Part shown: piece by piece, positions 51,583-60,864 of the stretch
How the letters are laid out: every line of letters begins with the position of its first letter
How positions within the stretch are numbered: the first letter of the stretch is position 1
Assembly: GCA_947624655.1 (NCBI GenBank)
Contig: CANQLH010000008.1
Span: forward strand, 1-64,000
Direction: 5' to 3'
Source: an uncultured Clostridia bacterium
GTDB lineage: Bacteria; Bacillota; Clostridia; TANB77; CAG-508
DNA: 64,000 nucleotides
Notes under the pieces: generated by a model
The model's input: the letters and a program-made list of their open reading frames with translations, nothing else
Databases searched by the model: none
Told to the model about the DNA's origin: nothing
Position numbers and translations under genes: made by a program

Positions 51583-51653
51583 AATCGTGTTTGTAAGTTA
51601 GTTGATTTTTAAGGAAAAATATAGTAAAATAATAAGATATAAAGGAGAAAGAA

Positions 51654-52499
51654 ATGTTAGAGATATTACAAGATACAGTTATAGATAGTGTAAAATTATT
51701 ACCGTTTTTATTTATAGCGTATTTGTTAATGGAATATATTGAACATAAAATTAGTGATAAGTCCAAGGAGAAAATAAAAAAATCGGGTAAGTTTGGACCT
51801 GCAATTGGAAGCTTCCTTGGAATATTTCCGCAGTGTGGTTTTTCAGTTGCTGCAACTAATTTATATGCAGGAAGAATAATAACTCTTGGAACGCTTATTG
51901 CAGTGTATTTATCGACTTCTGATGAGATGTTACCTATATTAATCTCAGAGGCTGTGCCAATAAAAGCAATAATTGGGATACTTGCAATAAAATTTTTAAT
52001 AGGTATGGCTTATGGATTTTTAATTGATTTCTATATGAATCTTAAAAACAAAAACAAAAATGAGCAAAGCAAGATAATTGATATTTGCGAAGAGGAACAT
52101 TGCCACTGCGAAAATGGAATAATTAAGTCTGCTTTGAAACATACAGTTAGTGTGTTTATATACATATTTGCTCTAACATTTATAATAAATTTGTTAGTAA
52201 AGTTCGTTGGGGAAGAAACAATAAAAAATTTCATGTCGAATTCGACAATATTTGAACCAGCGATTGTAGCATTAATTGGATTAATTCCAAATTGTGCATC
52301 TTCAGTAATAATAACGCAGTTATATTTGTCAGAGATAATAGGATTTAGCTCATTGATTGCAGGACTTTTAGTAAATGCAGGAGCAGGAATTCTTATGTTA
52401 TTTAGAATTAATAAAAATTTGAAAGAGAATATTAAGATTGTAGTTTTAATATATATATTAGGTGCAATGACAGGTATTATTATGAGCTTTATTTGGTAA
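51654..52499 (+). CDS. Putative metal/arsenic permease (DUF2899, ArsP-like)
   Basis: 281 residues, about eight membrane helices in two related halves. Halves carry GPAIGSFLGIFPQCGFSVAATNLYAG and EPAIVALIGLIPNCASSVIITQLYLSE, each with a Pro-x-Cys at the centre, as in the family annotated as putative manganese transporter or arsenic efflux. The cytoplasmic loop has a metal-binding-like CEEEHCHCENG. Substrate not determinable. The closing helix has AGAGILMLFRINKNLKEN. Own GGAG site; no in-frame CGG. Confidence 0.82.
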   Translation: MLEILQDTVIDSVKLLPFLFIAYLLMEYIEHKISDKSKEKIKKSGKFGPAIGSFLGIFPQCGFSVAATNLYAGRIITLGTLIAVYLSTSDEMLPILISEAVPIKAIIGILAIKFLIGMAYGFLIDFYMNLKNKNKNEQSKIIDICEEEHCHCENGIIKSALKHTVSVFIYIFALTFIINLLVKFVGEETIKNFMSNSTIFEPAIVALIGLIPNCASSVIITQLYLSEIIGFSSLIAGLLVNAGAGILMLFRINKNLKENIKIVVLIYILGAMTGIIMSFIW

Positions 52500-52533
52500 A
52501 GAATTTTATGCTAGGGAATGGAGATAATTATAG

Positions 52534-53031
52534 ATGAAAATAAATGTTGTAATGGTAGAACCAGAGATACCACAAAATACAGGAAATATTGCAAGAACTT
52601 GTGCTATAACAGGTGCAAAACTTCATCTTGTACATCCTCTTGGATTTAGTATATCTGATAAATATTTAAAAAGAGCAGGTTTAGATTATTGGGACAAGCT
52701 CGAGATAGAGGAGCATGAGTCTTTAAGCGCATTTTTAGAAAAATATAAGCCAGAAGAGCATAATATGTATTATGCATCAACAAAGGCACAACATTGCTAT
52801 GCTGATGTGGATTATAGCAATATGGATGAAGTGTTTATTTTATTTGGGAAAGAGACGAAGGGGCTTCCTGAAGATTTGCTTCAAAAATATATGGATAATA
52901 CAATAAGAATACCTATGTTAGATAATTTGCGCTCTCTTAATTTATCAAATTCTGTTGCGATAATTGTATATGAGGTATTAAGACAAGTAAAGTTCGAAAA
53001 TTTAATTGAGAAGAGTACATATTTTAGTTAG
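52534..53031 (+). CDS. trmL: tRNA (cytidine/uridine-34-2'-O)-methyltransferase TrmL
   Basis: 165 residues. SPOUT methylase for the wobble base of tRNA-Leu. Motifs: VMVEPEIPQNTGNIARTCAITGAKLHLVHPLGF, LKRAGLDYW, FGKETKGLPEDLL, IRIPMLDNLRSLNLSNSVAIIVYEVLRQ. Full family length. 34 bases after the permease, closed by a terminator. No CGG. Confidence 0.93.
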   Translation: MKINVVMVEPEIPQNTGNIARTCAITGAKLHLVHPLGFSISDKYLKRAGLDYWDKLEIEEHESLSAFLEKYKPEEHNMYYASTKAQHCYADVDYSNMDEVFILFGKETKGLPEDLLQKYMDNTIRIPMLDNLRSLNLSNSVAIIVYEVLRQVKFENLIEKSTYFS

Positions 53032-53039
53032 AGGAAGAG

Positions 53040-53065
53040 AGGCGATGTTACATCGTCTTTTTTGT
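53040..53065 (+). terminator. Intrinsic terminator after trmL
   Basis: GGCGATG-TTA-CATCGTC stem and T6 tail. A second hairpin (ACACTTATG / CATAAGTGT, 53081-53114) without a T run follows. Confidence 0.8.
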
Positions 53066-53228
53066 ATATAAAAAAGATACACTTATGACCTGGAATAAAT
53101 GCCATAAGTGTTGTGTGTTGTAAGATTAACAAAATCATAAATACCATTATGATTATATAATATTAACATTAAATTAAAAAAATTTATGAAAAGTCAAAAA
53201 ATGTCAAAAATTGTGGAAATTTGTCATA

Positions 53229-53852
53229 CTACGAAAATGAAATTTTATTATTAACAGCCATTATAACTTCTTTTACAGTAGGTTTTGTATCGTCATAAAA
53301 ACAAAAATATTTCTGTAATTTATTTACATCACATTCATAATACATACAGTCTGTTGCCTTATGAACGCTACTTTTTATATTAAATGCAGATTTACCTTGT
53401 TTTTTACCAATAAGAGGGTATATATCTTTTTGTAGATTGTTATTAGCAAAGTTTTGACTTTTATTTATTTCTGAAATTATGTCAGCTAAATAATATGTAC
53501 CTTGGTGTTTTAGGCTATAACCTAAATCTTGCAGTTCATTTAATATTTTATCTCTTTTGTTATGTTCATTGTTAGCAGATGTAATTTCAGATATTTGAGA
53601 TATTAGTTCTTCATTTGTAAAATCGGTTTCATTGTTAATTGTTAGAGTTTTGGTCTTATATTTGTCGAGGATAATATCGCTAATTTCATTAAAATCATTA
53701 TCTAATAATATGATATCGATGCTTTTTTCTTTAGTAAAATTTTCAAGACTTTGCTCATTTGTTGCAACTTTAAATAAAATTTCAATATTTAAGTTGTTTA
53801 ATACATTTTTTACAACATCTAAATTATTGCTTAAAATTATACCATTAATCAT
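53229..53852 (-). CDS. Regulator with degenerate receiver and Spo0A-C-like DNA-binding domain
   Basis: 207 residues. N-terminal about 100 residues look like a receiver fold (MINGIILSNNLDVVKNVLNNLNIE, IDIILLDNDFNE) but lack the usual acidic pair, so phosphorylation is doubtful. After a charged linker, ILNELQDLGYSLKHQGTYYLADIISEI...IYPLIGKKQ...VHKATDCMYYECDVNKLQKYF...KPTVKEVIMAVNNKI resembles the Spo0A C-terminal helical domain. It may bind sporulation-type promoters. It is not Spo0A itself. Monocistronic. Confidence 0.7.
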   Translation of the reverse strand: MINGIILSNNLDVVKNVLNNLNIEILFKVATNEQSLENFTKEKSIDIILLDNDFNEISDIILDKYKTKTLTINNETDFTNEELISQISEITSANNEHNKRDKILNELQDLGYSLKHQGTYYLADIISEINKSQNFANNNLQKDIYPLIGKKQGKSAFNIKSSVHKATDCMYYECDVNKLQKYFCFYDDTKPTVKEVIMAVNNKISFS

Positions 53853-54046
53853 TTTTATCTCTCCTCTTTAGTATTTTTTGGATTTGTTTAATGCGAATTT
53901 ATAAACAAATTTTTTTTCATACAATAATTAGATATAAGTTTTTAAAAGAAAGTTTACTTTTTTTTTCTTTTTTATACTTTGCTGTCAAAATTTGTAAAAA
54001 AAATTATACTTTAATTATAAAAATTTTTATTAGGAGGTAATGTGAA

Positions 54047-54475
54047 ATGAGCTCTAATTTAAAAAGAGTTTTACTAAAGACAAGCCTTGTAATGTTAGCA
54101 GTATTAATGGTTTTTGCAAGTATTCCTGTAAAAGCAAGTACAGGAGATGAAATCGCACCATGTGCATATTACACACCAGGAACATTTACATTTTCAACTA
54201 GTGCTCAATATGTAAGATATTATGATGGAAAATATATGGGAGTTGAAGTTATTCCAACTTCATCAACAGGAAATAATGAAACTTTAGTTGTAAGTGTATA
54301 TGTAGATAAGACAAAAACGACACATAAATATACAATAAAGACAGATGGACAAAGACATAAATTTGATTATATACCTCTTGGAGATGATGGAGGAAGTTCT
54401 GTAAGTATTATACTTTCTTGTTCTAATTCGTCTGCACAGATAACGGCAACTTTAGCTTCATATAGTTGGTATTAA
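54047..54475 (+). CDS. Small secreted protein
   Basis: 142 residues. Signal peptide (SSNLKRVLLKTSLVMLAVLMVFASIPVKA, cleavage after KA) and a mature domain of about 110 residues rich in Ser, Thr and Tyr with alternating polar/hydrophobic beta-type sequence. Two Cys (CAYY near the start, LSCSN near the end) could form a disulfide. No family recognised. AGGAGG site, T-rich promoter region upstream, symmetric terminator downstream. CGG out of frame. Confidence 0.78.
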   Translation: MSSNLKRVLLKTSLVMLAVLMVFASIPVKASTGDEIAPCAYYTPGTFTFSTSAQYVRYYDGKYMGVEVIPTSSTGNNETLVVSVYVDKTKTTHKYTIKTDGQRHKFDYIPLGDDGGSSVSIILSCSNSSAQITATLASYSWY

Positions 54476-54490
54476 AAATAATATTAGAAA

Positions 54491-54538
54491 GCTATATAAA
54501 AACGCCTCTCAGTTATGAGAAGGCGTTTTATATAGCTT
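54491..54538. terminator. Bidirectional intrinsic terminator
   Basis: GCTATATAAAACGCCT and its inverse, about 20 bases each with one mismatch around AGTTAT. Serves the secreted-protein gene and the convergent sigma-factor gene. Confidence 0.88.
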
Positions 54539-54548
54539 TAAATGAATA

Positions 54549-55962
54549 TTATTCAATTTTTAAATTTATGTATTGAGAATTATCAACTTTGTTTTGGATA
54601 GTTATATAAGAGTTTTTCTCAATAGGAAGATTTGATGTTAATAGGTAATAATAAGAATTAGATTCAGGGTTTACTTTTAGTAATAGTTTTGTAGCGATAA
54701 AAATATTTTTATTTACATCTTCTAATATAAAATCTGTGTTATCACCAACAGTCTTAACTATTGCATAAAAACCTGTATCAGAGAACAATGCCCTTTCTAT
54801 TTCAAATGTCAGATTGTTAGTTTTATTAGTAATTTCATATCTTTTTGAAAATTTATTTATAAATTTATCATCGAATTTTATTTCAAAAGATATATTGTTT
54901 ACATCAATAATATTATTACTAGAGATATATTCATTATAATTTTTTGAATTATTATATATAGTAATTTTATCAAAGCTTACAGTTAATTTATTCATATTTG
55001 GATAGCCATTAGATATTATAAATATAAGTTCTCTAATATTACTTTTTGTAGACTGTATATTTTTCCATCCGAGTAAGCAAGGCTTGTTGATTAGAAAAAG
55101 CATTAACTTCATCGACTAAGACTGTTCCGTTTTCATCCTCAATTTTCAAATTTCCAATACTAAATCTATTATTTTCTCCAAATTCAGATTCTGACTTAAG
55201 GTCAAATATCATGTACAGATTAATATCATCGAACAAAAGATAATCAACCTTTATAGAGTATTCGTCATTTAGTTTGATATAATCCATTTCAACATTTTGC
55301 ACCCATTCCTTAGTTTCTATTGCATCTAGAATACTATCATTACTATATCCAACAGAATGTAAATTAAATAAAGATTTGATGTAGTTAATAATGTCTTTAC
55401 CGAATACAGCACCAGTTGCAACAAGGAATATAATAAGTATTGAAACAGCAATTGTTCTGTACTTGTGTCTAATTTTATCTCTACCAGTTTTCAATCTACT
55501 TTTTACAGTATTTTCATTCATATTCAATTTTTTAGCTATTTGTTTGGTGGTAAAGCCTTGTTCATAATAAAGATCAAACATCTGCTTTTCTTTATCACTT
55601 AAAAGCTTCATAATATCATCAAAGTTAATGCTGCTTTCATCAAAATCAAATTCAGACTCTGTAAAATCATGATGATTAGTGTAACGGTCAAGTAAATTCT
55701 GCTTATGATTTTTCTCTTTGTAAATTTTGTTACATTCATTGAGTAAGATTTTAATTATCCAAGTCTTGAAGTATTTGTTATATTTTAACTTATTGATATT
55801 AAGATATGCTTTGAACAAAGTTTCTTGAATTGCATCTTGGATATCATCTTCATTGCTTAATCTAGTTCTTGCCATTTTGTATAATTCTGATTTTACAGAT
55901 ATTGCTAATTTTGAAAAAGCATCTTTATCTCCATTCTTTGATTTCTCAACTAAATCCTCCAT
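54549..55962 (-). CDS. ECF-like sigma factor fused to a membrane-anchored extracellular domain, one CGG site
   Basis: 470 residues. Residues about 1-165 are a sigma-70 factor (region 2 VKSELYKMARTRLSNEDDIQDAIQETLFKAYLNI, region 4 LSDKEKQMFDLYYEQGFTTKQIAKKLNMNENTVKSRLKTGRDKI). A membrane helix (about 172-192) and a large beta-rich extracytoplasmic part follow. The CGG at 55071 restores NQQALLTGWKNIQSTKSNIRELIFIIS and joins the two ORFs. Such sigma/membrane fusions exist in Clostridia with DUF4179-like ectodomains. It likely responds to an external signal while tethered. No separate anti-sigma is present. Confidence 0.83.
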
Positions 55963-56077
55963 TTTTTATCACCCACCTTTCAAAAAAATATTATAGAAAA
56001 TTTTGTCGAATTTGTAAAGATAATAACACATTATAAATATAAAAGTGTAAAAAAGTCAAATTATGTAAATATGCTTT

Positions 56078-56136
56078 GGAAGTAATATATTTAATTTGAC
56101 TCGCTCCTTGTTGGTCGTCTCCTAAGAGGAATGTAA
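56078..56136. repeat. Truncated family B repeat
   Basis: Matches the left half of the 31107-31250 copy (GGAAGTAATATATTTAATTTGACTCG, GTCGTCTCCTAAGAGGAATGTA described in parts) and then stops exactly where a family A element begins. The missing half is not found on the other side. Confidence 0.75.
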
Positions 56137-56335
56137 GTTACAGTATAATGGTTTGTTTCAATAGAATAGCTGAAATGATTTATTTTTAGAGCTTTGGTGT
56201 CGCAGTCTACAAATTAAAGATATATATGTAGACTGCTCCATTCGCTTTTGCGCTATGCTTCGGTTGGACGCTTACGCAGCTCTTTCAAATAAATCATTTC
56301 AGCTATTCTTTAATATAAAAGCATTATACTGTAAC
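56137..56335 (+). repeat. MITE-like inverted repeat, family A, copy 6 (best ends)
   Basis: Left end GTTACAGTATAATG and right end CATTATACTGTAAC are perfect inverse copies, giving the clearest view of the termini. Its left edge abuts the truncated family B element. Confidence 0.88.
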
Positions 56336-56364
56336 AAAAATACAACACTTTTAACAAAAAGCAC

Positions 56365-56393
56365 TTGAAAAAATTATATATATTTGATAAAAT
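56365..56393 (+). promoter_or_regulatory. Promoter of ruvA-rarA
   Basis: TTGAAA (56365-56370), 17-base spacer, TAAAAT (56388-56393); ruvA starts 35 bases later. Confidence 0.6.
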
Positions 56394-56427
56394 AAAGAAA
56401 ATTTGTTTGATAAAAGGATGAGGAATA

Positions 56428-57030
56428 ATGATAGCATATATAAAAGGTAGCTTAGAAATGAAGCTAAATGATTCAGTCGTTGTAGAGACTGGGGGAGTAG
56501 GATATAAAATATTTATGCCACAAAATGCAATAGATAAATGTGGCAATTTAGGAGATACAGTTAAAATACATACACATTATCACGTAAGAGAAGATAATAT
56601 AAGTTTATATGGTTTTTTAACAAGTGAAGAGTTAAGGATGTTTGAACTTTTAATAGGAGTAAGTGGGATAGGAGCAAAATCTGCTCTTACTATACTTGCA
56701 AATGTTGAACCACACCAATTTGCTCTAGCTGTAATTACTAATAATGATGAAAGACTTACAAAAATCCCAGGAATAGGTAAAAAAACAGCAGCAAGAATGG
56801 TATTAGAATTAAAAGATAAGATGAAGATTGAGTTAGAAGAACAAAAAGTAGATACTAAAGTAGAAGAAAGCGTATCAGCAGATGAAAATATAAGTGAGGC
56901 AATGTCAGCTCTTCAAGTTCTTGGATATAACAGAAAAGAAATTGAGAAAGCATTTGAAAAAGAAAATCTATCAAATCTTACAGTGGAAGATATTATAAGA
57001 AGAGGACTTGCAATACTTGGAAGAGATTAG
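56428..57030 (+). CDS. ruvA: Holliday junction DNA helicase subunit RuvA
   Basis: 200 residues. Tetrameric junction-binding protein. Domain I OB fold (MIAYIKGSLEMKLNDSVVVETGGVGYKIFMP), domain II helix-hairpin-helices (LLIGVSGIGAKSALTIL, LTKIPGIGKKTAARMVLELKDK) and C-terminal domain III (ISEAMSALQVLGYNRKEIEKAF) which contacts RuvB. ruvB is not downstream here; rarA is. GGATGAGG site. No in-frame CGG. Confidence 0.95.
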   Translation: MIAYIKGSLEMKLNDSVVVETGGVGYKIFMPQNAIDKCGNLGDTVKIHTHYHVREDNISLYGFLTSEELRMFELLIGVSGIGAKSALTILANVEPHQFALAVITNNDERLTKIPGIGKKTAARMVLELKDKMKIELEEQKVDTKVEESVSADENISEAMSALQVLGYNRKEIEKAFEKENLSNLTVEDIIRRGLAILGRD

Positions 57031-57106
57031 GATTAATACAAAGTATTATAAAACGTGTACTATTATTTAAAATAACTAAATAGTTTAAGGCAGGAAGGAG
57101 AATATG

Positions 57107-58352
57107 ATGGATATAAATAAACCATTGGCATACAGAATGATGCCAAAGACATTAGACGAATATGTAGGACAAGAGCATATCTTAGGTAAAGATAAAATAT
57201 TATATAGAACAATAAAGGCAGATAGATTGTCTAGTATAATACTTTGGGGACCTCCTGGATGTGGTAAAACATCACTTGCAAAAGTAATAAGTAATACAAC
57301 AAAGAACAAATTTTACAGAATTAATGCTGTAACATCAGGAGTTACAGAAATAAAAAAAATAGTAGAAGAAACACAAAATCTTTTACTTAATCCTAGTGGC
57401 AAATGTATATTATTTATAGATGAGATACATAGATTTAATAAATTGCAACAAGATGCACTTTTGCCATTTGTAGAAAATGGTACAGTTATATTAATTGGGG
57501 CAACAACAGAAAATCCATATTTTGAGGTAAATAAGGCATTAATTTCAAGGTCAATGGTATGCAAGTTAGAACCACTTACAATAGATGATATATATAAGGT
57601 ATTAAAAAATGCACTTAAAAGCGAAGAAGGCTTAAAGAATTTTAATGTAGAAATAGAAGATTCTACATTAAGAAAGATTGCAGAAACTTCGGTAGGAGAT
57701 GTAAGGAGTGCATTAAATGGCTTAGAAGTTGCAGTACTTACAACAAAGATGGACGAAAAAGGCATTATACATATAACTGATGAAATCGCAAAAGCGTGTA
57801 TTGCAAATAGAAAAGTTATTTTTGATAAGAACGGGGATAGCCATTATGATAATATAAGTGCATTTATTAAATCAATGAGAGGTAGTGACCCAGATGCAGC
57901 AGTATTTTATCTAGCAAGAGCACTTGCACGGAGGAGAAGACCCAATGTTTTTAGCTAGAAGGATAACAATAGCGGCTGCTGAAGATGTAGGAATGGCAAA
58001 TCCGAATGCTCTAGTTGTTGCAACATCAGCAATGCAAGCTATAAATATGATAGGTATGCCAGAAGCGAGGATTATACTTGCTGATGCTGCTGTATATGTT
58101 GCTACATCTAAAAAGTCAAATGCAGCATATTTAGCAGTAGATAAGGCGTTAAATGATGTAAAGACAAAAGAAACTGGAGAAGTACCTATGCATCTTAGAA
58201 ATGCTCCGGTAGAAGAAATGCAAAATTTTGGATATAGTAATGGATATAAATATCCACATGATTATCCAGGACACATAGTTGAACAGCAATATTTACCAGA
58301 CGAAATGTTGGGGACAAAGTATTATATTAAAGATGATACAGTAGAGGATTGA
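57107..58352 (+). CDS. rarA: Replication-associated recombination ATPase RarA/MgsA, one CGG site
   Basis: 414 residues. AAA+ clamp-loader-like protein acting at stalled forks. Walker A ILWGPPGCGKTSLAK, Walker B LFIDEIHRFNKLQQDALLP, sensor 1 GATTENPYFEVNKALISR. The CGG at 57929 restores [35 protein letters not shown], the family C-terminal block (GGEDP). Without it the tetramerisation domain would be missing. ATG 57104 directly precedes 57107 and is an alternative start. AGGAGAAT site. Confidence 0.95.
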
Positions 58353-58353
58353 G

Positions 58354-58560
58354 TTATTCAATCCTTCTATTATCTTTTGAGTTTAATCTTTCGTATTCTT
58401 TACATTTGATTTTATAATCTAATTGCATACATAAATATCTATAATACATGTATGCTTGTTCATATTGCATCATAGGATTAAACATAGGGTCATTCATACT
58501 GGGGTCAAAATTCAAGTTATCATAAGGCGAGTATCCGTTAAAATCAATATTTTTATCCAT
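58354..58560 (-). CDS. Small Tyr/Met-rich protein
   Basis: 68 residues, rich in Tyr, Met, Asn, Asp and Pro in the first half (FNGYSPYDNLNFDPSMNDPMFNPMMQYEQAYMYYRYLCMQL) and basic in the second. The composition recalls spore-coat or coat-associated small proteins, but this is inference only. Convergent with rarA with a 1-base gap. A GAAAGGATTG site lies upstream. CGG over Asn-Gly is out of frame. Confidence 0.6.
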   Translation of the reverse strand: MDKNIDFNGYSPYDNLNFDPSMNDPMFNPMMQYEQAYMYYRYLCMQLDYKIKCKEYERLNSKDNRRIE

Positions 58561-58783
58561 TATTAATCACAATCCTTTCTAAGGCATAAATCTGGTTGAA
58601 AAAGAATTATATTTTTTTCAACCTTATGGTCATCCCTTTCTATGGTATAAGAGAGTTAAATCTGCTGATTTATCTTGCAAAACTCTAACCACTAAAAATA
58701 TCTTTGTTAAATATTATTCTAAAAAGCGAAAATTATGAATATTTTAGAAAGAGATATAAAGTGTAAAGTAAGGGGGAGGCTAT

Positions 58784-59184
58784 ATGAAAGAAGTGTCTGA
58801 GGTTAGAGCAGTAGCAGAAAGCAGTAATGTTTTTAAAATTGTAAAGGGACTTATAATTTCATTTATAACAACTCTTATATTGTTGTTTATATATGCTACG
58901 ATTTTAACCTATACAAGTTTAGATGAAAGTACAATAGGACCAGTTATAATTGCAATAACTGGAGTAAGCATTTTGGCAGGAAGCTCAATAGGAGCAGGTT
59001 CAATAAAAAAGAATGGGCTTTTAAATGGGGGAATAATAGGACTTATATATATACTGCTTACATATTTATCTTCAAGCATAACGCGGAAATAATTTTTCAT
59101 TAAATATATATTCAATTATTATGATTATTCTTGGGATTGTAGCAGGTATGATAGGAGGGATTGTACGGAGTGAATTTAAGATAA
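58784..59184 (+). CDS. TIGR04086-like small membrane protein, two CGG sites
   Basis: 132 residues after skipping C at 59084 and 59166. Four predicted membrane helices (about 22-45, 53-72, 78-98, 104-126) with Gly-rich packing: AGSSIGAGSIKKNGLLNGGIIGLIYI, then the restored SITGNNFSLNIYSIIMIILGIVAGMIGGIVGVNLR. The last junction falls 6 codons before the stop, in the last helix. Family of clostridial membrane proteins of unknown role. GGGGGAGG ribosome site. Confidence 0.85.
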
Positions 59185-59253
59185 AAATTTAATGGGCTAA
59201 TTGAATACATAATTATTAGTAAAGAAACATATAATATTAATGTCAAATTTGGT

Positions 59254-59366
59254 TTGACAAGTTAAATATTATATGTTAAAATATATTTAACTTAACCCTC
59301 TACTACTTTTGTAGTAAGACGGGAGCCTAAATGATTTTGGAGAGTTCTAGCAACTCTCCTTTTTGT
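59254..59366 (+). ncRNA. Candidate small RNA with own promoter and terminator
   Basis: TTGACA (59254-59259), 17-base spacer and TAAAAT (59277-59282) give a start near 59290. About 75 bases later the GGAGAGTT / AACTCTCC hairpin with TTTTTG ends it. A CTACTAC/GTAGTA(A)G hairpin lies at the 5' side, followed by ACGGGAGCC. No ORF and no plus-strand gene follows, so it is not an obvious leader. No known RNA family recognised. Confidence 0.5.
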
Positions 59367-59401
59367 TAATTAAAAAGTGGTAGAATAATTCCTACCACTT
59401 T

Positions 59402-59490
59402 TTAAAAAATGTATATTAAAATGGTTAAAAAATGTATATTAAAATGGTTAAAAAATGTATATTGAAATCATTAAAAAATGTATATTAAGA
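59402..59490. repeat. Tandem 23-base repeat, nearly four copies
   Basis: Unit TTAAAAAATGTATATTAAAATGG at 59402, 59425, 59448 and (partial) 59471; the first two are identical and the third has changes at its end. It lies between the small-RNA candidate and the rplT terminator. Confidence 0.85.
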
Positions 59491-59561
59491 ATTGAGAATG
59501 CGTAAATATATAGAAGTATAAGTAAAGTTTGAGTTATATAAAAATGGAAGAAAATAAAAAA

Positions 59562-59590
59562 AATCGGGGATATCCTCGATTTTTTTAAAC
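59562..59590 (-). terminator. Intrinsic terminator of the infC-rpmI-rplT operon
   Basis: On the minus strand, AAATCGAGGATATCCCCGATTT stem followed by T-rich tail directly after rplT. Confidence 0.85.
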
Positions 59591-59594
59591 ACAC

Positions 59595-59945
59595 TTATGC
59601 ATTTTTTGCTGTTTCAGCAAGCTTTGCAAAAGCTTCACTATCAGAAACTGCAAGCTCTGCAAGCATTTTTCTATTTATAGAAATATTAGCTTTTTTAAGA
59701 CCTGCGATTAATTTACTATAAGTTAATCCATTTTGTCTTGCAGCTGCGTTAATTCTAGTAATCCATAATTTTCTAAAATTGCTCTTTTTGTCTTTTCTTC
59801 CAACGTAAGCATACATACCTGATTTCATAACAGCCTGTTTTGCTGTTCTAAATCTGTAATGTTTAGCTCCATAATAACCTTTAGCTTGTTTTAATATCTT
59901 TTTATGTTTTTTACGTGTTATTCTTGCTGTTTTAACTCTTGCCAT
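59595..59945 (-). CDS. rplT: 50S ribosomal protein L20
   Basis: 116 residues. Begins [38 protein letters not shown] and contains [23 protein letters not shown], canonical L20. In Firmicutes L20 represses its own operon through the infC leader; such a leader is visible at 60736-60862. AGGAGG site. No CGG. Confidence 0.97.
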   Translation of the reverse strand: MARVKTARITRKKHKKILKQAKGYYGAKHYRFRTAKQAVMKSGMYAYVGRKDKKSNFRKLWITRINAAARQNGLTYSKLIAGLKKANISINRKMLAELAVSDSEAFAKLAETAKNA

Positions 59946-59965
59946 TTTAAACTCCTCCTTAATCT

Positions 59966-60166
59966 TTAACTATATGGTAATAATTTCTTAATTCCATTTT
60001 TACATGTTTTATCAGCGTAAGCATTTTGAATCTTACCTGTTTTCTTTTGTCTTCTTGTTTTATTAGCTAAAAGATGTCTTCTATTTGATTTTGTTCTTTT
60101 AACTTTTCCAGTAGCTGTCATACTGTATCTTTTATTTGCAGCTTTGTTAGTTTTTAGTTTTGGCAT
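59966..60166 (-). CDS. rpmI: 50S ribosomal protein L35
   Basis: 66 residues from the ATG at 60166 ([42 protein letters not shown]). An in-frame GTG at 60172 is less well placed from GGAGG. Middle gene of infC-rpmI-rplT. No CGG. Confidence 0.96.
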   Translation of the reverse strand: MPKLKTNKAANKRYSMTATGKVKRTKSNRRHLLANKTRRQKKTGKIQNAYADKTCKNGIKKLLPYS

Positions 60167-60203
60167 AATCACTTTCCTCCTTTAAAATTGATAATTATAA
60201 TTT

Positions 60204-60713
60204 CTATTTATTTAATGAAAAAATTATAAACATATTCTTTCCTTCTAGTAAAGGCTTCTTTTCTGGAGTTGCTATATCAGAAAGCTCTTGGATAAATCTA
60301 TTTAAAACTTCTTCTCCAAGCTTTACATAGTTAAGCTCTCTACCTCTAAAACGAACTGTAATCTTAACTTTAGAACCACTTTCTAAAAATTTTCTCGCAT
60401 TTTTTAATTTAAAATTAAAATCATGTTCTTCAGTATTAGGGGTAACTCTTAATTCCTTTACTTCAAACGACTTTTGTTTCTTTTTAGCTTCCTTTTCACG
60501 TTTAGCTTGTTCAAACTTATATTTGCCATAGTTCATAATTTTACAAACTGGTGGATTAGCATTAGGAGAAACTAAAACTAAATCTAATTCTTTTTGACTT
60601 GCATAATCTAATGCTTCTTTAGAAGACATAGTTCCTAACTTCTCGCCAGAAGCTCCTATTAATTGAACTTCACTAAGACGTATTTGTTCATTGACTAGTA
60701 ATTCTTGTTTTAT
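60204..60713 (-). CDS. infC: Translation initiation factor IF-3, probable AUA start
   Basis: 169 residues if it starts at the ATA at 60713. The in-frame ATG at 60728 overlaps the GGAGG ribosome site itself, while ATA lies 8 bases after that site; IF-3 genes characteristically use AUU/AUA/AUC starts for autoregulation. Protein reads KQELLVNEQIRLSEVQLIGASGEKLGTMSSKEAL, then NPPVCKIMNYGKYKFEQAKREKEAKKKQKSFEVKELRVTPNTEEHDF, and ends ATPEKKPLLEGKNMFIIFSLNK. No CGG. Confidence 0.93.
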   Translation of the reverse strand: MKQELLVNEQIRLSEVQLIGASGEKLGTMSSKEALDYASQKELDLVLVSPNANPPVCKIMNYGKYKFEQAKREKEAKKKQKSFEVKELRVTPNTEEHDFNFKLKNARKFLESGSKVKITVRFRGRELNYVKLGEEVLNRFIQELSDIATPEKKPLLEGKNMFIIFSLNK

Positions 60714-60735
60714 GGTTAAAACCTCCATTCTTAAT

Positions 60736-60862
60736 AAGTATTAAAAAAATAGACTTGCATAAAAACAAATCTATCCACTCTTAATTTAATATTAAAATTA
60801 AATAACCTTTTCCTACAATATTGGTAAGGTGAGAAGTGGATGACTTCTTCTTAAACACATAT
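60736..60862 (-). promoter_or_regulatory. infC operon leader with attenuator (L20-leader-like)
   Basis: On the minus strand the transcript folds GAAGT/ACTTC, ACCTT/AAGGT and a late stem ATAGATTTG / CAAGTCTAT followed by seven T, a terminator before infC. Long structured leaders with terminators, controlled by L20, precede this operon in Firmicutes; exact class assignment was not possible by eye. Confidence 0.65.
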
Positions 60863-60864
60863 CT

